Below are positions 10,268-23,003 of a stretch of 64,000 nucleotides of DNA, piece after piece; positions within the stretch are counted from its first letter, which is position 1; each line of letters opens with the position of its first letter. The stretch is from positions 1 through 64,000 of the forward strand of contig NZ_PNBY01000012.1 of NCBI RefSeq assembly GCF_005886875.1. The letters are read 5' to 3'. The stretch is from Pseudoalteromonas aurantia (GTDB lineage Bacteria; Pseudomonadota; Gammaproteobacteria; Enterobacterales; Alteromonadaceae). The notes under the pieces were generated by a model. It saw nothing but the letters and a program-made list of their open reading frames with translations. It was not told the origin of the DNA and searched no databases. The translations under genes were made by a program, and so were the position numbers.

Positions 10268-12475
10268 TTAAAACTTGTATTTAATGTTTGCTGTTACAGT
10301 GCGGCGTTGACCATAAAAACAATCACCGCGATAAAGGCAGCTTGTTACGACTGTTTTATCAGTTAAATTTTTGATATTAAGATTAATATCTATATTGTCA
10401 AATTCATAACCAATCATAAAGTCAAATAGGGTATAACTATCGGTGACTTTACGAGTATTTATGGCTTGACTCATGAATGTGATGTCTCGACTGCCATCGT
10501 ACGTTTCACCCACATACCTAAAGCCAGCACCTACTTTAAACCCTTCAAATGATTGCTCTGGTCTATATGTAACCCATGTATTCAGCATGTGTTTAGGTGT
10601 TGCTGACAGTGGTGCTGTATCGGTGAGTGCTTGGCTTAAATAACTTATTTGACCCGATGCATATAATTGTACAAGTTCCGCCAGTGTTTTATCGGATGTT
10701 TCTTGCTCAGATTTGGTATAGGCATAAGCAGAATATACATCAAATTGGTCAAACTCTAATTGTGCCTCTATTTCGAATCCTTCTATATCAACACTGCCAT
10801 CTTGTACGGTGATCTCTGGCGAGACCACACGCTTTTTATTTTTATCCGTGATGTCAAAATATGAAGCTGTGATCAGGTGCTCAGTTCCTTGAGGTTGGAA
10901 CTTAACACCAACTTCCACTTGCTCACCTTCTTGAGGCTTGAAATCTCCTCCTTGTGGGCGTGAACCATAAATTGGTAGAAAAGATTCTGAGTAGCTGGCA
11001 TAAGGTGCGATACCATTTTCAAAACTATATAGGATCCCTAGGCGACCTGTTGTTGCAGATTGCGTAGCCTTAACTGAATCAGCGGCATCGCTTTTGCTTT
11101 TAACCTTGTCTCGACGCAGTGCGGCATTAAACACCCAGTTATCATATTTAATGGTATCTTGGATGTAGAAACCTAACTGACGATCGTTCTTCCCTGGCGT
11201 GTCTGGTATTAGGGCTGTGGTAGGTAAAAACCCTGTTTGACCATAGTCTGGGTTATACAAGTCCAGCGAAGTATTTACATCTAAACCTATTGCTGCTTTT
11301 ATTGACGCAGGTGTGAGATATAAGCGGTCTGTATCTGTATCTGCGCTTTGATAATCAATACCTAGAACTAAGTTATGCTCAAGGTTTCCGGTATAGATGA
11401 GGCCATGAAGCTGCAGGTCAGATGTAATTGTGTCAGATGATGCATCTTGTAAACTGAAGTTACGTTCGATACTGCGCTTATCATCCTGAAGTTTTGGTGG
11501 CCATGCATACATGGTGCGGTAAATTGCCTCGCTCTCTAAATAACGCGATGACCAGCTTATTGAGAAGTCCTCATTTAGTGTGTGCTCTAAAATGAGCGTA
11601 ACTGTATTTTGTTCTGTGTCATATTTATCCCAACCTGGCTCGCTCACAAAACGACGACTGTCGATTTGACCATGCTCTGCTGGTAAAAGTGTGCCTTCAT
11701 GGGGAAAGAACTGCGTACTCGAGCCTGATTCATTTTTTTGAATATTAGCCAGTACGGTTAAGCTTGTATTTTCATTGATATGCCATGCTAAACTCGGCGC
11801 AAAGAAAGTAGCGTCATTATCAACAAAGTCAGTTTGAGTGCCACTTTCTCTATATAGCCCCACAAAGCGTGCTTCAACCGATCCGTCTTCGGTCAATGTT
11901 GTGTTGAAATCACCGGCTATTTGTTTACGACCAAAGTTACCGACCTGTGCGATGATTTCTCCTTCTGTTTGCGCATGAGGGCGCTTGGTGACCATGTTTA
12001 TGATCCCACCCGTTGAACCTTGTCCGTAAAGCATCGATGAGGGACCTTTTAATATTTCAATCCGCTCCATGTTATAGGTATTTGGACGTGCATTATTGTA
12101 ATAACCAAACATCAACTGCAGGCCGTCTAAGTATTGCACGGGTGCTACGCCTCGAATGTTGGCCCAATCGCCGCGCGTATCTACGCCATACGGGCCGTTA
12201 AAAACGCCCGCCACATAACCAATTGCTTCTTGGAGGTTTTCCGCGCCAAGATCTTGAATTCGTTCAGAGGTAAGTACTGAAACAGAGACAGGGCTTTCGA
12301 TAATTGGCGTATCTGATTTACTTGCTGAGGCACTGACAAATGAAATAAGCCCCGTAGGGCTAACGGTAATTTTTTCAATGTCAACTTGTTTTATTTCATC
12401 GGCAAGCGTATTTCCTGAAAGTATGATAAGGGAAGCTGCGAGGACCTTGGGGTATTTTAATTTAAGTTTTTTCAT
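10268..12475 (-). CDS. TonB-dependent siderophore receptor
   Basis: Outer-membrane gated channel of 735 residues that imports a ferric siderophore using TonB/ExbBD energy. The signal peptide is about residues 1-25 (cut after GNTLA). The plug domain includes VSVLTSERIQDLGAENLQEA and the ILKGPSSMLYGQGSTGGIIN signature of the TIGR01783 siderophore-receptor class. The remainder is a 22-strand barrel with a C-terminal phenylalanine (IKYKF). There is no N-terminal STN signalling domain, so it should not itself signal to an ECF sigma factor. A Fur-like box lies upstream. The ligand is unknown; no siderophore biosynthesis or ABC genes adjoin it. Confidence 0.92.
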   Translation of the reverse strand: MKKLKLKYPKVLAASLIILSGNTLADEIKQVDIEKITVSPTGLISFVSASASKSDTPIIESPVSVSVLTSERIQDLGAENLQEAIGYVAGVFNGPYGVDTRGDWANIRGVAPVQYLDGLQLMFGYYNNARPNTYNMERIEILKGPSSMLYGQGSTGGIINMVTKRPHAQTEGEIIAQVGNFGRKQIAGDFNTTLTEDGSVEARFVGLYRESGTQTDFVDNDATFFAPSLAWHINENTSLTVLANIQKNESGSSTQFFPHEGTLLPAEHGQIDSRRFVSEPGWDKYDTEQNTVTLILEHTLNEDFSISWSSRYLESEAIYRTMYAWPPKLQDDKRSIERNFSLQDASSDTITSDLQLHGLIYTGNLEHNLVLGIDYQSADTDTDRLYLTPASIKAAIGLDVNTSLDLYNPDYGQTGFLPTTALIPDTPGKNDRQLGFYIQDTIKYDNWVFNAALRRDKVKSKSDAADSVKATQSATTGRLGILYSFENGIAPYASYSESFLPIYGSRPQGGDFKPQEGEQVEVGVKFQPQGTEHLITASYFDITDKNKKRVVSPEITVQDGSVDIEGFEIEAQLEFDQFDVYSAYAYTKSEQETSDKTLAELVQLYASGQISYLSQALTDTAPLSATPKHMLNTWVTYRPEQSFEGFKVGAGFRYVGETYDGSRDITFMSQAINTRKVTDSYTLFDFMIGYEFDNIDINLNIKNLTDKTVVTSCLYRGDCFYGQRRTVTANIKYKF

Positions 12476-12527
12476 CTATGAACCCAGAATATTAATGAGA
12501 GAGTAGGGATTTGATGCGAATTATATA

Positions 12528-12546
12528 GATAATGAGATGTATTCTC
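12528..12546 (-). promoter_or_regulatory. Fur-like box upstream of siderophore receptor
   Basis: The 19-mer beginning GATAATGAGATG and ending ATTCTC matches the classical Fur consensus at about 14 of 19 positions. It lies 53 bases before the receptor start, where iron-dependent repression would be expected. Confidence 0.6.
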
Positions 12547-12646
12547 AATTGTGCCATTCAATAAAACGTAATACTGAATTCATGTTTTAGTAATATTTAT
12601 TGATAGACGATGGTTTTTGGGCATGTAAAAATAGTAAGAATACACT

Positions 12647-12670
12647 GGCATATCAGAACTTTGATATGCC
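12647..12670 (-). terminator. hairpin past chemoreceptor gene
   Basis: Perfect GGCATATCA / TGATATGCC stem with a 6-nt loop, 18 bases after the stop of the chemoreceptor gene. It lacks a good T-run, so function as a terminator is likely but not certain. Confidence 0.5.
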
Positions 12671-12687
12671 AATTAAAGTAAAAGGGA

Positions 12688-14559
12688 TCACACTTTAAAT
12701 TGTTCTAGCATATTTTCTTGATGTGCAATTTTGTCAACTTGACTTTGCATTGTTTCGTTTACTGTATTGGCTTCATTAAACACCATATCAGAGATGTTTC
12801 TAATTTCTAATGCATTATGGTTAACGTCATCTACCACTTGACGCTGTTCGTTTAGCATACTGGCTATATGTAAGTTTAAATCAACAATGTGCGCAATAGC
12901 ACTACGTATTGTATCAAGGGATGATTTTGTTTCATCAGCTTTGCCAACCGTTTTTTCGACCACTGATTGGCTTTGTTTCATAACCTGAACTGCATTAACG
13001 GCACCAGACTGGAGTTGGTCAATCATGGTTTTGATTTCAGTCGTTGCTTCTTGTGTACGTTGTGCAAGAGTTCTAACCTCATCAGCAACAACTGCAAAAC
13101 CTCGACCGGATTCACCTGCTCGGGCAGCTTCTATGGCAGCGTTGAGCGCTAAGAGGTTAGTTTGCTCTGCAATGCCATTAATTACAGATAATATTTTTTC
13201 AATTCCACTTGATGATACTTCCAGCTCATTTACAACATTAACTGCAGTGGTAATTTGCTCAGATAAATGGGCAATTGTATCCGTTGTTTCTGTGACAATT
13301 TTTTGCCCGTCTAATGCCGCGCTATCTGTACTTTGTATTGCTTGTGCAGCTTCTTGCGCGCTTGTTGCAACTCGCTGCTCTGTAGTTGACATGTTGTCTG
13401 TGGCTAAAGCAAGCGCACTAAGTGACTCTAGTTGTCGTGATATGGCAGTACTTGTATGATTAGCACCTGATGAGGTTTGTTTGGCATCAGCAAGGATCTC
13501 ATGCCCTAATACTTGAATGTCAGCAATGAGTTGTTGAAGTCGAGTTGTGAATAAATTAAAGTTTTTCGCTAAAGACGAAAATTCTGGCTCACTGGCTGTA
13601 TTTAGACGCACTGTTAAGTCTGCGTTACCTTGTGCAATATTGGCCATTGCATCGTTAATGTCTGCTAGGGGTTTCATAAGGAAGTTTATAACAATCGATA
13701 GCACGACAATACTGACAAGTACAAATAGCATGGTGAATACGACGGAGTCGTGGGTTAACGCATCAATAGCTGAAAATACGGTTTTCTTTTCAAGTGCAAC
13801 GCCCACTAACCAGTCATATCCTTCTACTTCTTTAAAAACAATAATGTGTTCTTTATCGTTTAATCTTAGCGATTGAGTTTTTGTCGTATTAAATGCTAAT
13901 GAGCCTAGAAACTGAGACGCATTTTGTCCGTTTAACTTAGTGTTTGGATGAGAGATTATGATGCCGTCTTGACTCACCATAAACGCGAAACCAGCATCAA
14001 ATAAATTAAATGAGTTAATCATGTTGCCGAGCTTAGCCAAACTCACATCAAAAAATATAGCACCATGAAAGTTACCACTTTTCTTCACAGGAGTACCAAT
14101 AGAGACAACTATTTCGTTACTTACTGAATCTGCGTAAGGTGCAGTCACAATGATTTGACCTGCATTTTTAGCATCAGTGTACCACGGGCGCTTGCGAGGG
14201 TCCCAAGTTGGCCCTGGATCCCAAGATGGATCACTCGCGACATATTTTCCTGTTTGCTCTTCTCCATATCCGATGAGAATAAACTGCTCTGTCAGTTTTG
14301 GTTGAGAAAGCAAAGGGGCTGCGTTAGGCAATGAGTCAATATTGGCCACTAGCCCGGTAGTTAGGGCCGCCAAATTTATACTGCCATCCATTTGAGCGGT
14401 AACTGTGTTACTCATTCCTTGGATAATTTCAGATACACTTTGGTTGACTTGCGTCTCAAGGTTATGTTTGATTGAGAAATATTGTTTTATTGAAAGAACA
14501 CTCAACGCTAAAAAAAGAACGGCTGATGATACTAAGACAATTTTGTGTTTGAACTTCAC
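12688..14559 (-). CDS. methyl-accepting chemotaxis protein with dCACHE sensor
   Basis: Chemoreceptor of 623 residues. Membrane helix 1 is at about residues 6-26, followed by a periplasmic double-Cache domain (about 35-280) and membrane helix 2 at about 290-310. HAMP and the signalling bundle follow, with the conserved hairpin ([20 protein letters not shown]). The Cache region has [11 protein letters not shown] followed by [19 protein letters not shown], the layout of amino-acid-type dCACHE sensors, although the tyrosine usually five residues before the key arginine is a tryptophan. The frame extends to a TTG at 14616, but a GGAG site seven bases before the GTG at 14559 makes that the likely start. 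Inferred role: taxis to an amino acid or similar small ligand. Confidence 0.93.
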   Translation of the reverse strand: MKFKHKIVLVSSAVLFLALSVLSIKQYFSIKHNLETQVNQSVSEIIQGMSNTVTAQMDGSINLAALTTGLVANIDSLPNAAPLLSQPKLTEQFILIGYGEEQTGKYVASDPSWDPGPTWDPRKRPWYTDAKNAGQIIVTAPYADSVSNEIVVSIGTPVKKSGNFHGAIFFDVSLAKLGNMINSFNLFDAGFAFMVSQDGIIISHPNTKLNGQNASQFLGSLAFNTTKTQSLRLNDKEHIIVFKEVEGYDWLVGVALEKKTVFSAIDALTHDSVVFTMLFVLVSIVVLSIVINFLMKPLADINDAMANIAQGNADLTVRLNTASEPEFSSLAKNFNLFTTRLQQLIADIQVLGHEILADAKQTSSGANHTSTAISRQLESLSALALATDNMSTTEQRVATSAQEAAQAIQSTDSAALDGQKIVTETTDTIAHLSEQITTAVNVVNELEVSSSGIEKILSVINGIAEQTNLLALNAAIEAARAGESGRGFAVVADEVRTLAQRTQEATTEIKTMIDQLQSGAVNAVQVMKQSQSVVEKTVGKADETKSSLDTIRSAIAHIVDLNLHIASMLNEQRQVVDDVNHNALEIRNISDMVFNEANTVNETMQSQVDKIAHQENMLEQFKV

Positions 14560-14753
14560 GTGATATCTCCAACACTTTACATCATTTAAATGTAAAACAT
14601 GATCAAAAACTTGCAATAATTAGTTGCGATTACTGTAACAGAGTTTATGAGTTAATTATTATAGTAGTTAATGTTAATCCGCAAAGTTTAGCTATGTAGA
14701 TATGAAAAATTAGCATTTAATTGCATGTGAATGATCAATACAGCGAGATACAA

Positions 14754-14779
14754 AAAAGCCTGCTTTATAGCAGGCTTTT
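14754..14779 (-). terminator. intrinsic terminator of ald
   Basis: Perfect 11-bp stem AAAAGCCTGCT / AGCAGGCTTTT with a 4-nt loop, flanked by A/T runs, 15 bases past the ald stop. Symmetric and possibly bidirectional. Confidence 0.9.
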
Positions 14780-14794
14780 AAAAAAGACCGTTGC

Positions 14795-15916
14795 TTACGC
14801 GCTTTCTAGTGCAGCACGCGGGTCAACAAATTCCATGTCAAAGCCTTCTGCAACTTCTTTACATGTGATTTTACCATTAAGAACGTTTAGGCCATTCATG
14901 AAGTGTTGGTCTTCAAGAAGTGCGGCTTTATAGCCTTTGTTCGCAAGTTTAATGATATACGGTAACGTTGCATTATTAAGTGCAAACGTTGATGTACGTG
15001 GTACAGCACCTGGCATATTAGCAACACAGTAATGTACTACGTTGTCTACGATATAAGTTGGTTCAGCGTGCGTTGTAGCTTTTGAAGTTTCGATACAGCC
15101 ACCTTGGTCAATCGCAACGTCAACAATCGCAGCGCCTGGCTTCATACGTTTGATATGATCTGCTGTTACAAGCTTAGGTGCAGCAGCACCTGGGATAAGT
15201 ACGCCACCAATAACTAGGTCAGCTTCTAGTACGTGTTTTTCTAGTGCATCTGCAGTAGAGTAGATAGCCTTAACGCGGTTACCGAATTGAGCATCAACAC
15301 GACGTAATACATCTGTATTACGGTCAAGGATAACCACGTCTGCACCCATGCCTACAGCCATTTGTGCAGCATTGTTACCAACCATACCGCCGCCGATAAC
15401 CACAACTTTCGCAGGCTCAACACCTGGTACGCCTCCAAGTAACATACCGCGGCCAGCGTTTGACTTTTCAAGTGCCTGTGCACCAGCCTGAATTGACATA
15501 CGGCCAGCGACTTCACTCATAGGTGCTAGAAGCGGTAATCCGCCACGAGGATCTGTCACTGTCTCGTAAGCGATACAGATTGATTTGCTCTTAACAAGGT
15601 CTTCTGTTTGTGGAAGATCTGGTGCTAAGTGAAGGTAAGTGAATAGGATTTGACCTTCACGCAGCATAGCGCGCTCAACAGCCTGTGGCTCTTTTACTTT
15701 TACTATCATGTCTGCCTTAGCAAACACGTCAGCAGCCGTGTCTAAAATTTCAGCGCCTGCCTGAATGTAATCTTCATTAGTGAAACCGATGCCAGTACCA
15801 GCATTCGTTTCTACAAATACTTGGTGGCCGTGGTTAATTAGTTCACGAACACTTGCTGGAACCATACCTACGCGGTACTCGTGGTTTTTTATTTCTTTAG
15901 GTACACCAATAATCAT
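14795..15916 (-). CDS. ald: alanine dehydrogenase
   Basis: NAD-dependent enzyme interconverting L-alanine with pyruvate plus ammonia. It has 373 residues, the normal family length (about 371). The N-terminal catalytic domain begins MIIGVPKEIKNHEYRVGM and contains the active-site lysine and histidine regions (VKVKEPQ, LFTYLHLAPD). The Rossmann domain carries VVIGGGMVGNNAAQMAVGMG at about residues 172-191. Divergently transcribed from an Lrp-family regulator, an arrangement often seen for amino-acid-responsive control of ald. Single-gene unit with its own terminator. Confidence 0.97.
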   Translation of the reverse strand: MIIGVPKEIKNHEYRVGMVPASVRELINHGHQVFVETNAGTGIGFTNEDYIQAGAEILDTAADVFAKADMIVKVKEPQAVERAMLREGQILFTYLHLAPDLPQTEDLVKSKSICIAYETVTDPRGGLPLLAPMSEVAGRMSIQAGAQALEKSNAGRGMLLGGVPGVEPAKVVVIGGGMVGNNAAQMAVGMGADVVILDRNTDVLRRVDAQFGNRVKAIYSTADALEKHVLEADLVIGGVLIPGAAAPKLVTADHIKRMKPGAAIVDVAIDQGGCIETSKATTHAEPTYIVDNVVHYCVANMPGAVPRTSTFALNNATLPYIIKLANKGYKAALLEDQHFMNGLNVLNGKITCKEVAEGFDMEFVDPRAALESA

Positions 15917-16055
15917 AATAAATCGCCTTTAATAGAACGGGATAAAATTTTCGACTATTATATTCAGTCTATTGCAGTGTGTCCCACCTTTTTAACTGTA
16001 AATAGTAGTGTTATACTCTGTATTAATTAAATAAACAGAATAAGTAACTAGTAAA

Positions 16056-16535
16056 ATGCATCAACAATTAGACCGAATAGATAGAAGTATTTTAGTTGAA
16101 TTACAAAAAGACGGCCGAGTATCTAATGTAGAATTAGCTAGACGCATTGGTTTAAGCGCAACGCCGTGCTTGGAGCGCGTTAAAAAACTGGAAAGAGAAG
16201 GCTACATTAGAGGATATAAAGCGGTAGTGGATCCTGCTAAAGTAGGGCAGGGCTTGTTAGTGTATGTTGAAATAACCATTAGTAAAAACTCTCCAGATGT
16301 TTTTGACAAATTTAATCAAGCAGTTAGGCAACATGACGAAATAATTGAGTGTCACCTGGTGTCAGGAAACTTCGATTTTTTGTTAAAAACCCGCGTAACA
16401 GATATGTCGGAATATCGTGGGGTATTGGGTGATATTTTGTTAAAATTACCTAATGTGAGTGAAAGTCGCACATATGTTGTTATGGAAGAAGTAAAAGGTG
16501 AGGAAGGTGAAATTGTAAAACCTTGTGCACCATAA
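16056..16535 (+). CDS. lrp: Lrp/AsnC family regulator, leucine-responsive protein
   Basis: Feast/famine DNA-binding regulator of 159 residues. The N-terminal winged helix-turn-helix (DRIDRSILVELQKDGRVSNV, then RRIGLSATPCLERVKKLE) is followed by the RAM ligand-binding and oligomerisation domain (EIIECHLVSGNFDFLLKTR...). The sequence is close to gamma-proteobacterial Lrp, and the position directly upstream of ftsK and lolA is the conserved lrp-ftsK-lolA-rarA order. It is also divergent from ald, which it may control in response to leucine or alanine. Identity as the global Lrp is well supported by synteny. Confidence 0.93.
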   Translation: MHQQLDRIDRSILVELQKDGRVSNVELARRIGLSATPCLERVKKLEREGYIRGYKAVVDPAKVGQGLLVYVEITISKNSPDVFDKFNQAVRQHDEIIECHLVSGNFDFLLKTRVTDMSEYRGVLGDILLKLPNVSESRTYVVMEEVKGEEGEIVKPCAP

Positions 16536-16601
16536 AGAAATTCTTGCTAAGGTGTGGCATAGAATACAGAGTAAAAGAACAAAATAGAGGAATACGCTCT
16601 T

Positions 16602-19292
16602 ATGCGTTTAAATGGTATACAACGCCTCCTTGAAACTGGTTTAATTATGAGCACAGCTGCTGCCATTTTCATTTTATGTGCGTTGGTCAGTTATGATCCT
16701 ATCGACCCATCCTGGTCTCAAACCGGTGAATTTATTAAAGTTAAAAATATCACAGGGACCGCTGGAGCATGGGTTGCCGATATATTGCTTTTGAGTTTGG
16801 GCTGGCTTGCATTTTTAGTACCTGCGGTAATACAAACCTTTGGGTATTTGCTTTTTAAAAAGCCACACAAGATATTGCAATTAGATTATACCACTTTGGG
16901 CCTACGCGTAATTGGTATGACGCTGTTTATAGCCTCTGCTAGTGCAATAAGCAGTATGAACTTTGATGATATTTTTCAGTTTCCTTCTGGAGGGTTTGTA
17001 GGAGATGTAATCGCGGATGCCATGCTGCCTGCATTTAACTTTACCGGCACATCGATACTATTACTATGTTTCTTTTTTGCAGGTTTAACATTATTAACTG
17101 GCGTGTCTTGGGTTGAGTTCGTTGATTATATCGGTGAAAAGGTTGTTGCGTTTTTCCGTTGGGTATCTCGTAAAATTAGTGAAAGAACTGCGAGAGAGAG
17201 TTACCCGGTAGGCGATAACACCGGTGTATTAAACGAGCAAGTTGAAGATTCACGTGATGCAGTTCAAGATTTAAAGATTAACGCAACTGAACTGCCGGGG
17301 TCGTCACCAGAGAATATTAAAGAGCGGATCAAAGAGCACATTGAAGAGCCTGTTAAACCTATTTTCAGCGATGCCAAAGAGCCTGTAACTGTATCAAATA
17401 CGCAAAAACTAAAAGATAAGTTATTCAGCAGCAAGCAGACGAACGTAGCACAAGACTCGAAAGCGTCGGCTCTTAGTGAGCCGGTGGTAGATATGTCAGC
17501 AGAGTCACCTGTGTTTGATGAATTGGATAATATATTAGAACAAGAGATTAACTTTTCCGCTATCGACGATGAAGGTTTTGATACCGCAGCGGCGCTAAAT
17601 GCGCTGGATGAATCAGCGGCGCCAGTATTCACAATGGATGAGCAACCACGAGAAACCACCGTAGTTTCTCCTGCTAGGCCAATAAAATCGCAAGTAGGCG
17701 CTGACGAAAAAACATTGGTAAAACCTACTAGCACATACACACCACAGCCAACGGCGAAAGAACAGTTTGAAGCATTGCTTGAAGAACGCCCGCCAATGGC
17801 ACCACTGCCTTCTTTGGAGTTGTTAGACCGACCAGACAAGAAAGAAAACCCGATTTCTCAAGAAGAACTCGATGCGGTTTCTCGGTTAGTTGAAGTTAAA
17901 TTACTGGACTTTAATATTCAAGCGGCGGTTGTTGGCGTATATCCAGGCCCCGTCGTTACCCGATTTGAATTAGATTTAGCGCCGGGGATCAAAGTCGCTA
18001 AGATCACGGGTTTGGCCAAAGATTTAGCACGTTCGTTGTCAGCAGTGAGTGTTAGGGTTGTTGAGGTTATTCCTGGTAAAACCTATGTTGGACTAGAGCT
18101 ACCTAACAAACACCGTGAGATTGTTCGGTTATCTGAAGTTATTGGGGCACCTAAGTTCACCGAAAATGCATCGCCACTCACGATGGTATTGGGTAAAGAT
18201 ATTGCGGGTGAAGCTGTTGTGGCTGACCTTGGTAAAATGCCACATTTACTTGTTGCAGGTACGACGGGTTCCGGTAAGTCAGTGGGCGTTAATGTTATGA
18301 TATTAAGCTTACTGTATAAGTCGCCACCTGAAGATGTTCGGATGATCATGATTGATCCAAAGATGCTTGAATTATCTGTCTATGAAGGGATCCCGCATTT
18401 ATTATGTGAAGTTGTGACGGATATGAAAGAAGCGTCGAATGCATTACGCTGGTGTGTTGGGGAGATGGAGAGACGCTATAAGTTAATGTCGGCGCTAGGT
18501 GTTCGAAATTTAAAGGGCTATAACCAAAAAGTTAAAGAGGCAAAAGAAGCTGGCTACCCAATTTTAGATCCTCTATTTAAAGATACTGATGGTATGGCTA
18601 CCGAAGCTGAAGAATTAGATAAATTGCCAAGTATTGTGGTGGTAATTGATGAGTTTGCTGACATGATGATGATTGTGGGCAAAAAGGTGGAAGAGTTGAT
18701 TGCGCGAATAGCACAAAAAGCGCGTGCGGCTGGGATCCATCTTGTTCTCGCGACGCAAAGGCCTTCAGTCGATGTTATTACCGGTTTGATAAAAGCGAAT
18801 ATACCAACTCGAATGGCGTTTCAGGTATCCAGCAAGATTGATTCACGTACCATTTTAGATCAGCAAGGTGCAGAGAACTTATTAGGCATGGGTGACATGC
18901 TTTATTTACCACCAGGGACCAGTGTACCAATCCGTGTTCATGGTGCATTCGTTGATGATCATGAAGTACACGCGGTGGTAAATGATTGGAAAGCGCGTGG
19001 AAAACCAAATTATATTGAAGAAATACTATGCGGAGAGGCAACGGAAGACATTCTATTGCCAGGTGAAGCCGCAGAAAATAGTGACGATGAGTCAGATCCG
19101 CTCTATGACGAAGCTGTTAGTTTTGTTATTGAAAGTGGTAAAGTTTCTGTCTCAAGCGTACAACGCAAATTACGTGTTGGTTACAACAGAGCGGCACGTT
19201 TAGTAGAGCAAATGGAAACATCTGGTGTTGTTAGTGCACCAGGTCATAACGGTGCTAGAGAAGTATTAGTACCAAAAGGTGGAGTAAATTAA
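16602..19292 (+). CDS. ftsK: DNA translocase FtsK
   Basis: Septal DNA pump (896 aa) that aligns chromosome termini and activates XerCD dimer resolution at dif. The N-terminal membrane part has four to five helices within about residues 15-180. An acidic, low-complexity linker spans about 190-410. The RecA-like motor contains the Walker A motif [13 protein letters not shown] at about residues 551-563 and Walker B around [13 protein letters not shown]. The C-terminal gamma winged-helix domain ([20 protein letters not shown] onward) reads KOPS polarity. The linker is short compared with E. coli FtsK (1,329 aa) but normal for this group. The stop overlaps the lolA start by one base. Confidence 0.97.
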   Translation: MRLNGIQRLLETGLIMSTAAAIFILCALVSYDPIDPSWSQTGEFIKVKNITGTAGAWVADILLLSLGWLAFLVPAVIQTFGYLLFKKPHKILQLDYTTLGLRVIGMTLFIASASAISSMNFDDIFQFPSGGFVGDVIADAMLPAFNFTGTSILLLCFFFAGLTLLTGVSWVEFVDYIGEKVVAFFRWVSRKISERTARESYPVGDNTGVLNEQVEDSRDAVQDLKINATELPGSSPENIKERIKEHIEEPVKPIFSDAKEPVTVSNTQKLKDKLFSSKQTNVAQDSKASALSEPVVDMSAESPVFDELDNILEQEINFSAIDDEGFDTAAALNALDESAAPVFTMDEQPRETTVVSPARPIKSQVGADEKTLVKPTSTYTPQPTAKEQFEALLEERPPMAPLPSLELLDRPDKKENPISQEELDAVSRLVEVKLLDFNIQAAVVGVYPGPVVTRFELDLAPGIKVAKITGLAKDLARSLSAVSVRVVEVIPGKTYVGLELPNKHREIVRLSEVIGAPKFTENASPLTMVLGKDIAGEAVVADLGKMPHLLVAGTTGSGKSVGVNVMILSLLYKSPPEDVRMIMIDPKMLELSVYEGIPHLLCEVVTDMKEASNALRWCVGEMERRYKLMSALGVRNLKGYNQKVKEAKEAGYPILDPLFKDTDGMATEAEELDKLPSIVVVIDEFADMMMIVGKKVEELIARIAQKARAAGIHLVLATQRPSVDVITGLIKANIPTRMAFQVSSKIDSRTILDQQGAENLLGMGDMLYLPPGTSVPIRVHGAFVDDHEVHAVVNDWKARGKPNYIEEILCGEATEDILLPGEAAENSDDESDPLYDEAVSFVIESGKVSVSSVQRKLRVGYNRAARLVEQMETSGVVSAPGHNGAREVLVPKGGVN

Positions 19293-19942
19293 TGACCTTT
19301 CAAACAAAAACGTTAAATACGATTTTTATTAAACCGACAGTACTGGCCTTTGGATTGATATTCAGTTCACAAGTATGGGCTTCTGCAGCTGATGATTTAA
19401 AAGCAAAACTTGCCTTAATGAATAGCTTTGAAGCGAAGTTTAGCCAACAGGTTAAAGATGAGCAGGGTGAATTACTACAATCTGGGCAGGGAACGATCGC
19501 ATTAGCTCACCCTTTAAAAATTCGCTGGGAACAAGCGTCTCCTGATGAAACTTTATTTGTGTCAGATGGCAAGAAAACATTTTATTTTGATGCGTTTTCG
19601 GAGCAGGTGACGATAATGAATACGAATGGGCTTATCGATACCACCCCTTTTATACTCCTTACTACTCGAGAATCAGCGCAGTGGGAAAAATATCAAATTA
19701 GTAACATTAAACAAGGCTACAGAATTACGCCAAAACCGGGCATTGATTCTCAGGTAGAGAGACTCGATATTTCATTTAATAAAGTGCAGAACTTGTCTGC
19801 TATTAAGGTGACAGATTTGTCTGGACAGGTATCAAGCTTCACTTTTAAAGATAGTCGAGTGAATGGCAAATTAGCAGGTTCATTGTTCTCATTTAAAATC
19901 CCTGAAGGTGTTGTCGTTGACGACCAAACTCAAGGTGAGTGA
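19292..19942 (+). CDS. lolA: outer-membrane lipoprotein carrier protein
   Basis: Periplasmic chaperone (216 aa) that takes lipoproteins from LolCDE to LolB. The signal peptide ends near VWASA (residues 1-31). The mature half-barrel includes LAHPLKIRWEQ and SDGKKTFYFDAFSEQVTIMN, which are typical LolA strands. Its start codon overlaps the ftsK stop, so translation is probably coupled; rarA follows six bases later. Essential in most gammaproteobacteria. Confidence 0.95.
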   Translation: MTFQTKTLNTIFIKPTVLAFGLIFSSQVWASAADDLKAKLALMNSFEAKFSQQVKDEQGELLQSGQGTIALAHPLKIRWEQASPDETLFVSDGKKTFYFDAFSEQVTIMNTNGLIDTTPFILLTTRESAQWEKYQISNIKQGYRITPKPGIDSQVERLDISFNKVQNLSAIKVTDLSGQVSSFTFKDSRVNGKLAGSLFSFKIPEGVVVDDQTQGE

Positions 19943-19948
19943 TAAAGC

Positions 19949-21289
19949 GTGACTAATCTTGGATTTAACTTTGCTCCAGATGTTAGGCCATTAGCCGCCC
20001 GTATGAGGCCTACAAGCCTGCAAGATTATATTGGTCAAAGTCATATATTAGAGTCTACGCAGCCGTTGTATCAAGCCATACAGGCTGGCCGCTGTCACAG
20101 TTTAATTGTGTGGGGCCCTCCAGGCGTTGGCAAAACAACATTGGCTGAAATTATTGCGCATCATGCTGATGCGGAACTGACGCAGTTATCGGCTGTTGCA
20201 TCGGGTGTAAAAGATATACGTGATGCAGTGCACTTAGCAAAAGAACGATTGATGCAAGGTAAGCGTACTTTGTTATTTGTAGATGAGGTACATAGGTTTA
20301 ATAAGTCACAACAAGATGCTTTTTTACCGCATATCGAAGATGGTACGTTCATTTTTATTGGCGCTACTACAGAGAACCCCAGTTTTGCACTTAATAATGC
20401 CATATTATCAAGAGCGCGCGTTTACATGCTAAAAGCATTAACCGACAGTGAGCTGGAGCTAGTGTTGACCCGCGCAATTGCACAAGACGCGTTATTGAGT
20501 GAGCTACAGATCAACATTGAACCCGAAGCTCTGAGCGCCATCGCAAAAGCCAGCTGTGGGGATGCACGTAAAACACTAAACTTGCTAGAGCAAGCAGTTG
20601 ATTTGGCTGAGCGCAACGATAAAAACGTTGTTATTAACGCCACGGTGTTAAAACATATACTACCAACGCATCTTGCAAAGTATGATAAAGGTGGAGATAT
20701 CTACTATGACTTGATCTCGGCTTTTCATAAATCGGTACGAGGAAGCAGTCCGGATGCTGCTTTGTATTGGTTTTCTCGAATATTAGCTGGTGGTGGAGAT
20801 CCTCTATACGTTGCTCGACGGTTACTTGCGATTGCGACAGAGGACATTGGAAATGCAGATCCAAGAGCAATGCAAGTTGCATTAAATGCGTGGGACATAT
20901 ATCAACGAGTGGGCCCAAGTGAAGGGGAGCGTGCGATAGCACAAGCAACCATTTATTTGGCCAGTGCACCGAAAAGCAACGCAGTCTATGTGGCATTTAA
21001 GCAAGCCAAACGAGATGCTGCGACGGATCCTGATTTACCTGTCCCACCACACTTACGTAATGCACCTACCGCTTTGATGAAAGAGCTTGGGTATGGTGAA
21101 GAGTATCGCTATGCGCATGATGAAATGGGCGCGTTTGCTGCGGGGGAGAATTACTTTCCACCTGAGATACAAGATAGAAGCTACTATCAGCCAACCGATC
21201 GAGGGTTGGAAAAGCAGATTAAATCCAAACTAGACTATTTGCAGCAGCAAAACTTGCAAAGTGATAGAAAAAGATATCAAGATGATTAA
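19949..21289 (+). CDS. rarA: replication-associated recombination protein A (MgsA/RarA AAA+ ATPase)
   Basis: AAA+ ATPase of 446 residues acting at stalled replication forks. Walker A is GPPGVGKTT at about residues 53-61. Walker B is [15 protein letters not shown], and sensor 1 is GATTENPSF. The C-terminal domain (about 250-430) shows the RarA tetramerisation/clamp-loader-like region ([20 protein letters not shown]). Position between lolA and serS is conserved. The 3' end overlaps the start of crcB. Confidence 0.96.
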   Translation: MTNLGFNFAPDVRPLAARMRPTSLQDYIGQSHILESTQPLYQAIQAGRCHSLIVWGPPGVGKTTLAEIIAHHADAELTQLSAVASGVKDIRDAVHLAKERLMQGKRTLLFVDEVHRFNKSQQDAFLPHIEDGTFIFIGATTENPSFALNNAILSRARVYMLKALTDSELELVLTRAIAQDALLSELQINIEPEALSAIAKASCGDARKTLNLLEQAVDLAERNDKNVVINATVLKHILPTHLAKYDKGGDIYYDLISAFHKSVRGSSPDAALYWFSRILAGGGDPLYVARRLLAIATEDIGNADPRAMQVALNAWDIYQRVGPSEGERAIAQATIYLASAPKSNAVYVAFKQAKRDAATDPDLPVPPHLRNAPTALMKELGYGEEYRYAHDEMGAFAAGENYFPPEIQDRSYYQPTDRGLEKQIKSKLDYLQQQNLQSDRKRYQDD

Positions 21290-21662
21290 AATGTATCTTA
21301 CAATAGCGCTTGGCGGCGCGCTGGGTGCATGCTTACGGTTTTTTATTAGTGATATGACACTAAAACTGCTTGGGAGGGGATTCCCTTTTGGTACATTGAC
21401 CGTTAATATTCTTGGTTCACTGTTAATGGGAATATTGTACGGTCTTATAGAAAAGCAAGTGATTACCGTAAGCCCAGCTAAATCTTTATTAGGGATTGGC
21501 TTTTTAGGCGCATTGACAACGTTTTCAACATTTTCGATGGATTCTGTGCTGTTACTACAGCAAGGTCATATTCTGAAGATGGCTCTTAATGTGACACTCA
21601 ACGTCGTTGTGTGTATTTTTATGGCTTGGTTAGGCCTTTGCTTGGTCATGCAAAAAGGTTAG
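21282..21662 (+). CDS. crcB: fluoride efflux channel CrcB/Fluc
   Basis: Small four-helix inner-membrane protein (126 aa from this ATG) that works as a dual-topology dimer exporting fluoride. The family hallmarks are [14 protein letters not shown] near the N-terminus, [18 protein letters not shown], and [13 protein letters not shown] (the phenylalanine/serine fluoride track and central sodium site). The frame could start at a GTG at 21261 or an ATG at 21291. The ATG at 21282, overlapping the rarA stop, fits translational coupling. No fluoride riboswitch is visible; the gene is embedded in the rarA-serS run. Confidence 0.93.
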   Translation: MIKMYLTIALGGALGACLRFFISDMTLKLLGRGFPFGTLTVNILGSLLMGILYGLIEKQVITVSPAKSLLGIGFLGALTTFSTFSMDSVLLLQQGHILKMALNVTLNVVVCIFMAWLGLCLVMQKG

Positions 21663-21668
21663 AAATAG

Positions 21669-22973
<1,305 letters not shown>

Positions 22974-23003
22974 TTTAAAAAGTTAAATTTTACTCTACAC
23001 AAT

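Noticed and set aside
17264-17839. Minus-strand frame of about 190 codons opposite the ftsK linker
   Set aside because: Serine-rich mirror translation of the acidic FtsK linker; ftsK itself is intact and certain.
21261-21300. Fluoride riboswitch before crcB
   Set aside because: crcB starts inside the end of rarA with no leader able to hold the riboswitch fold.
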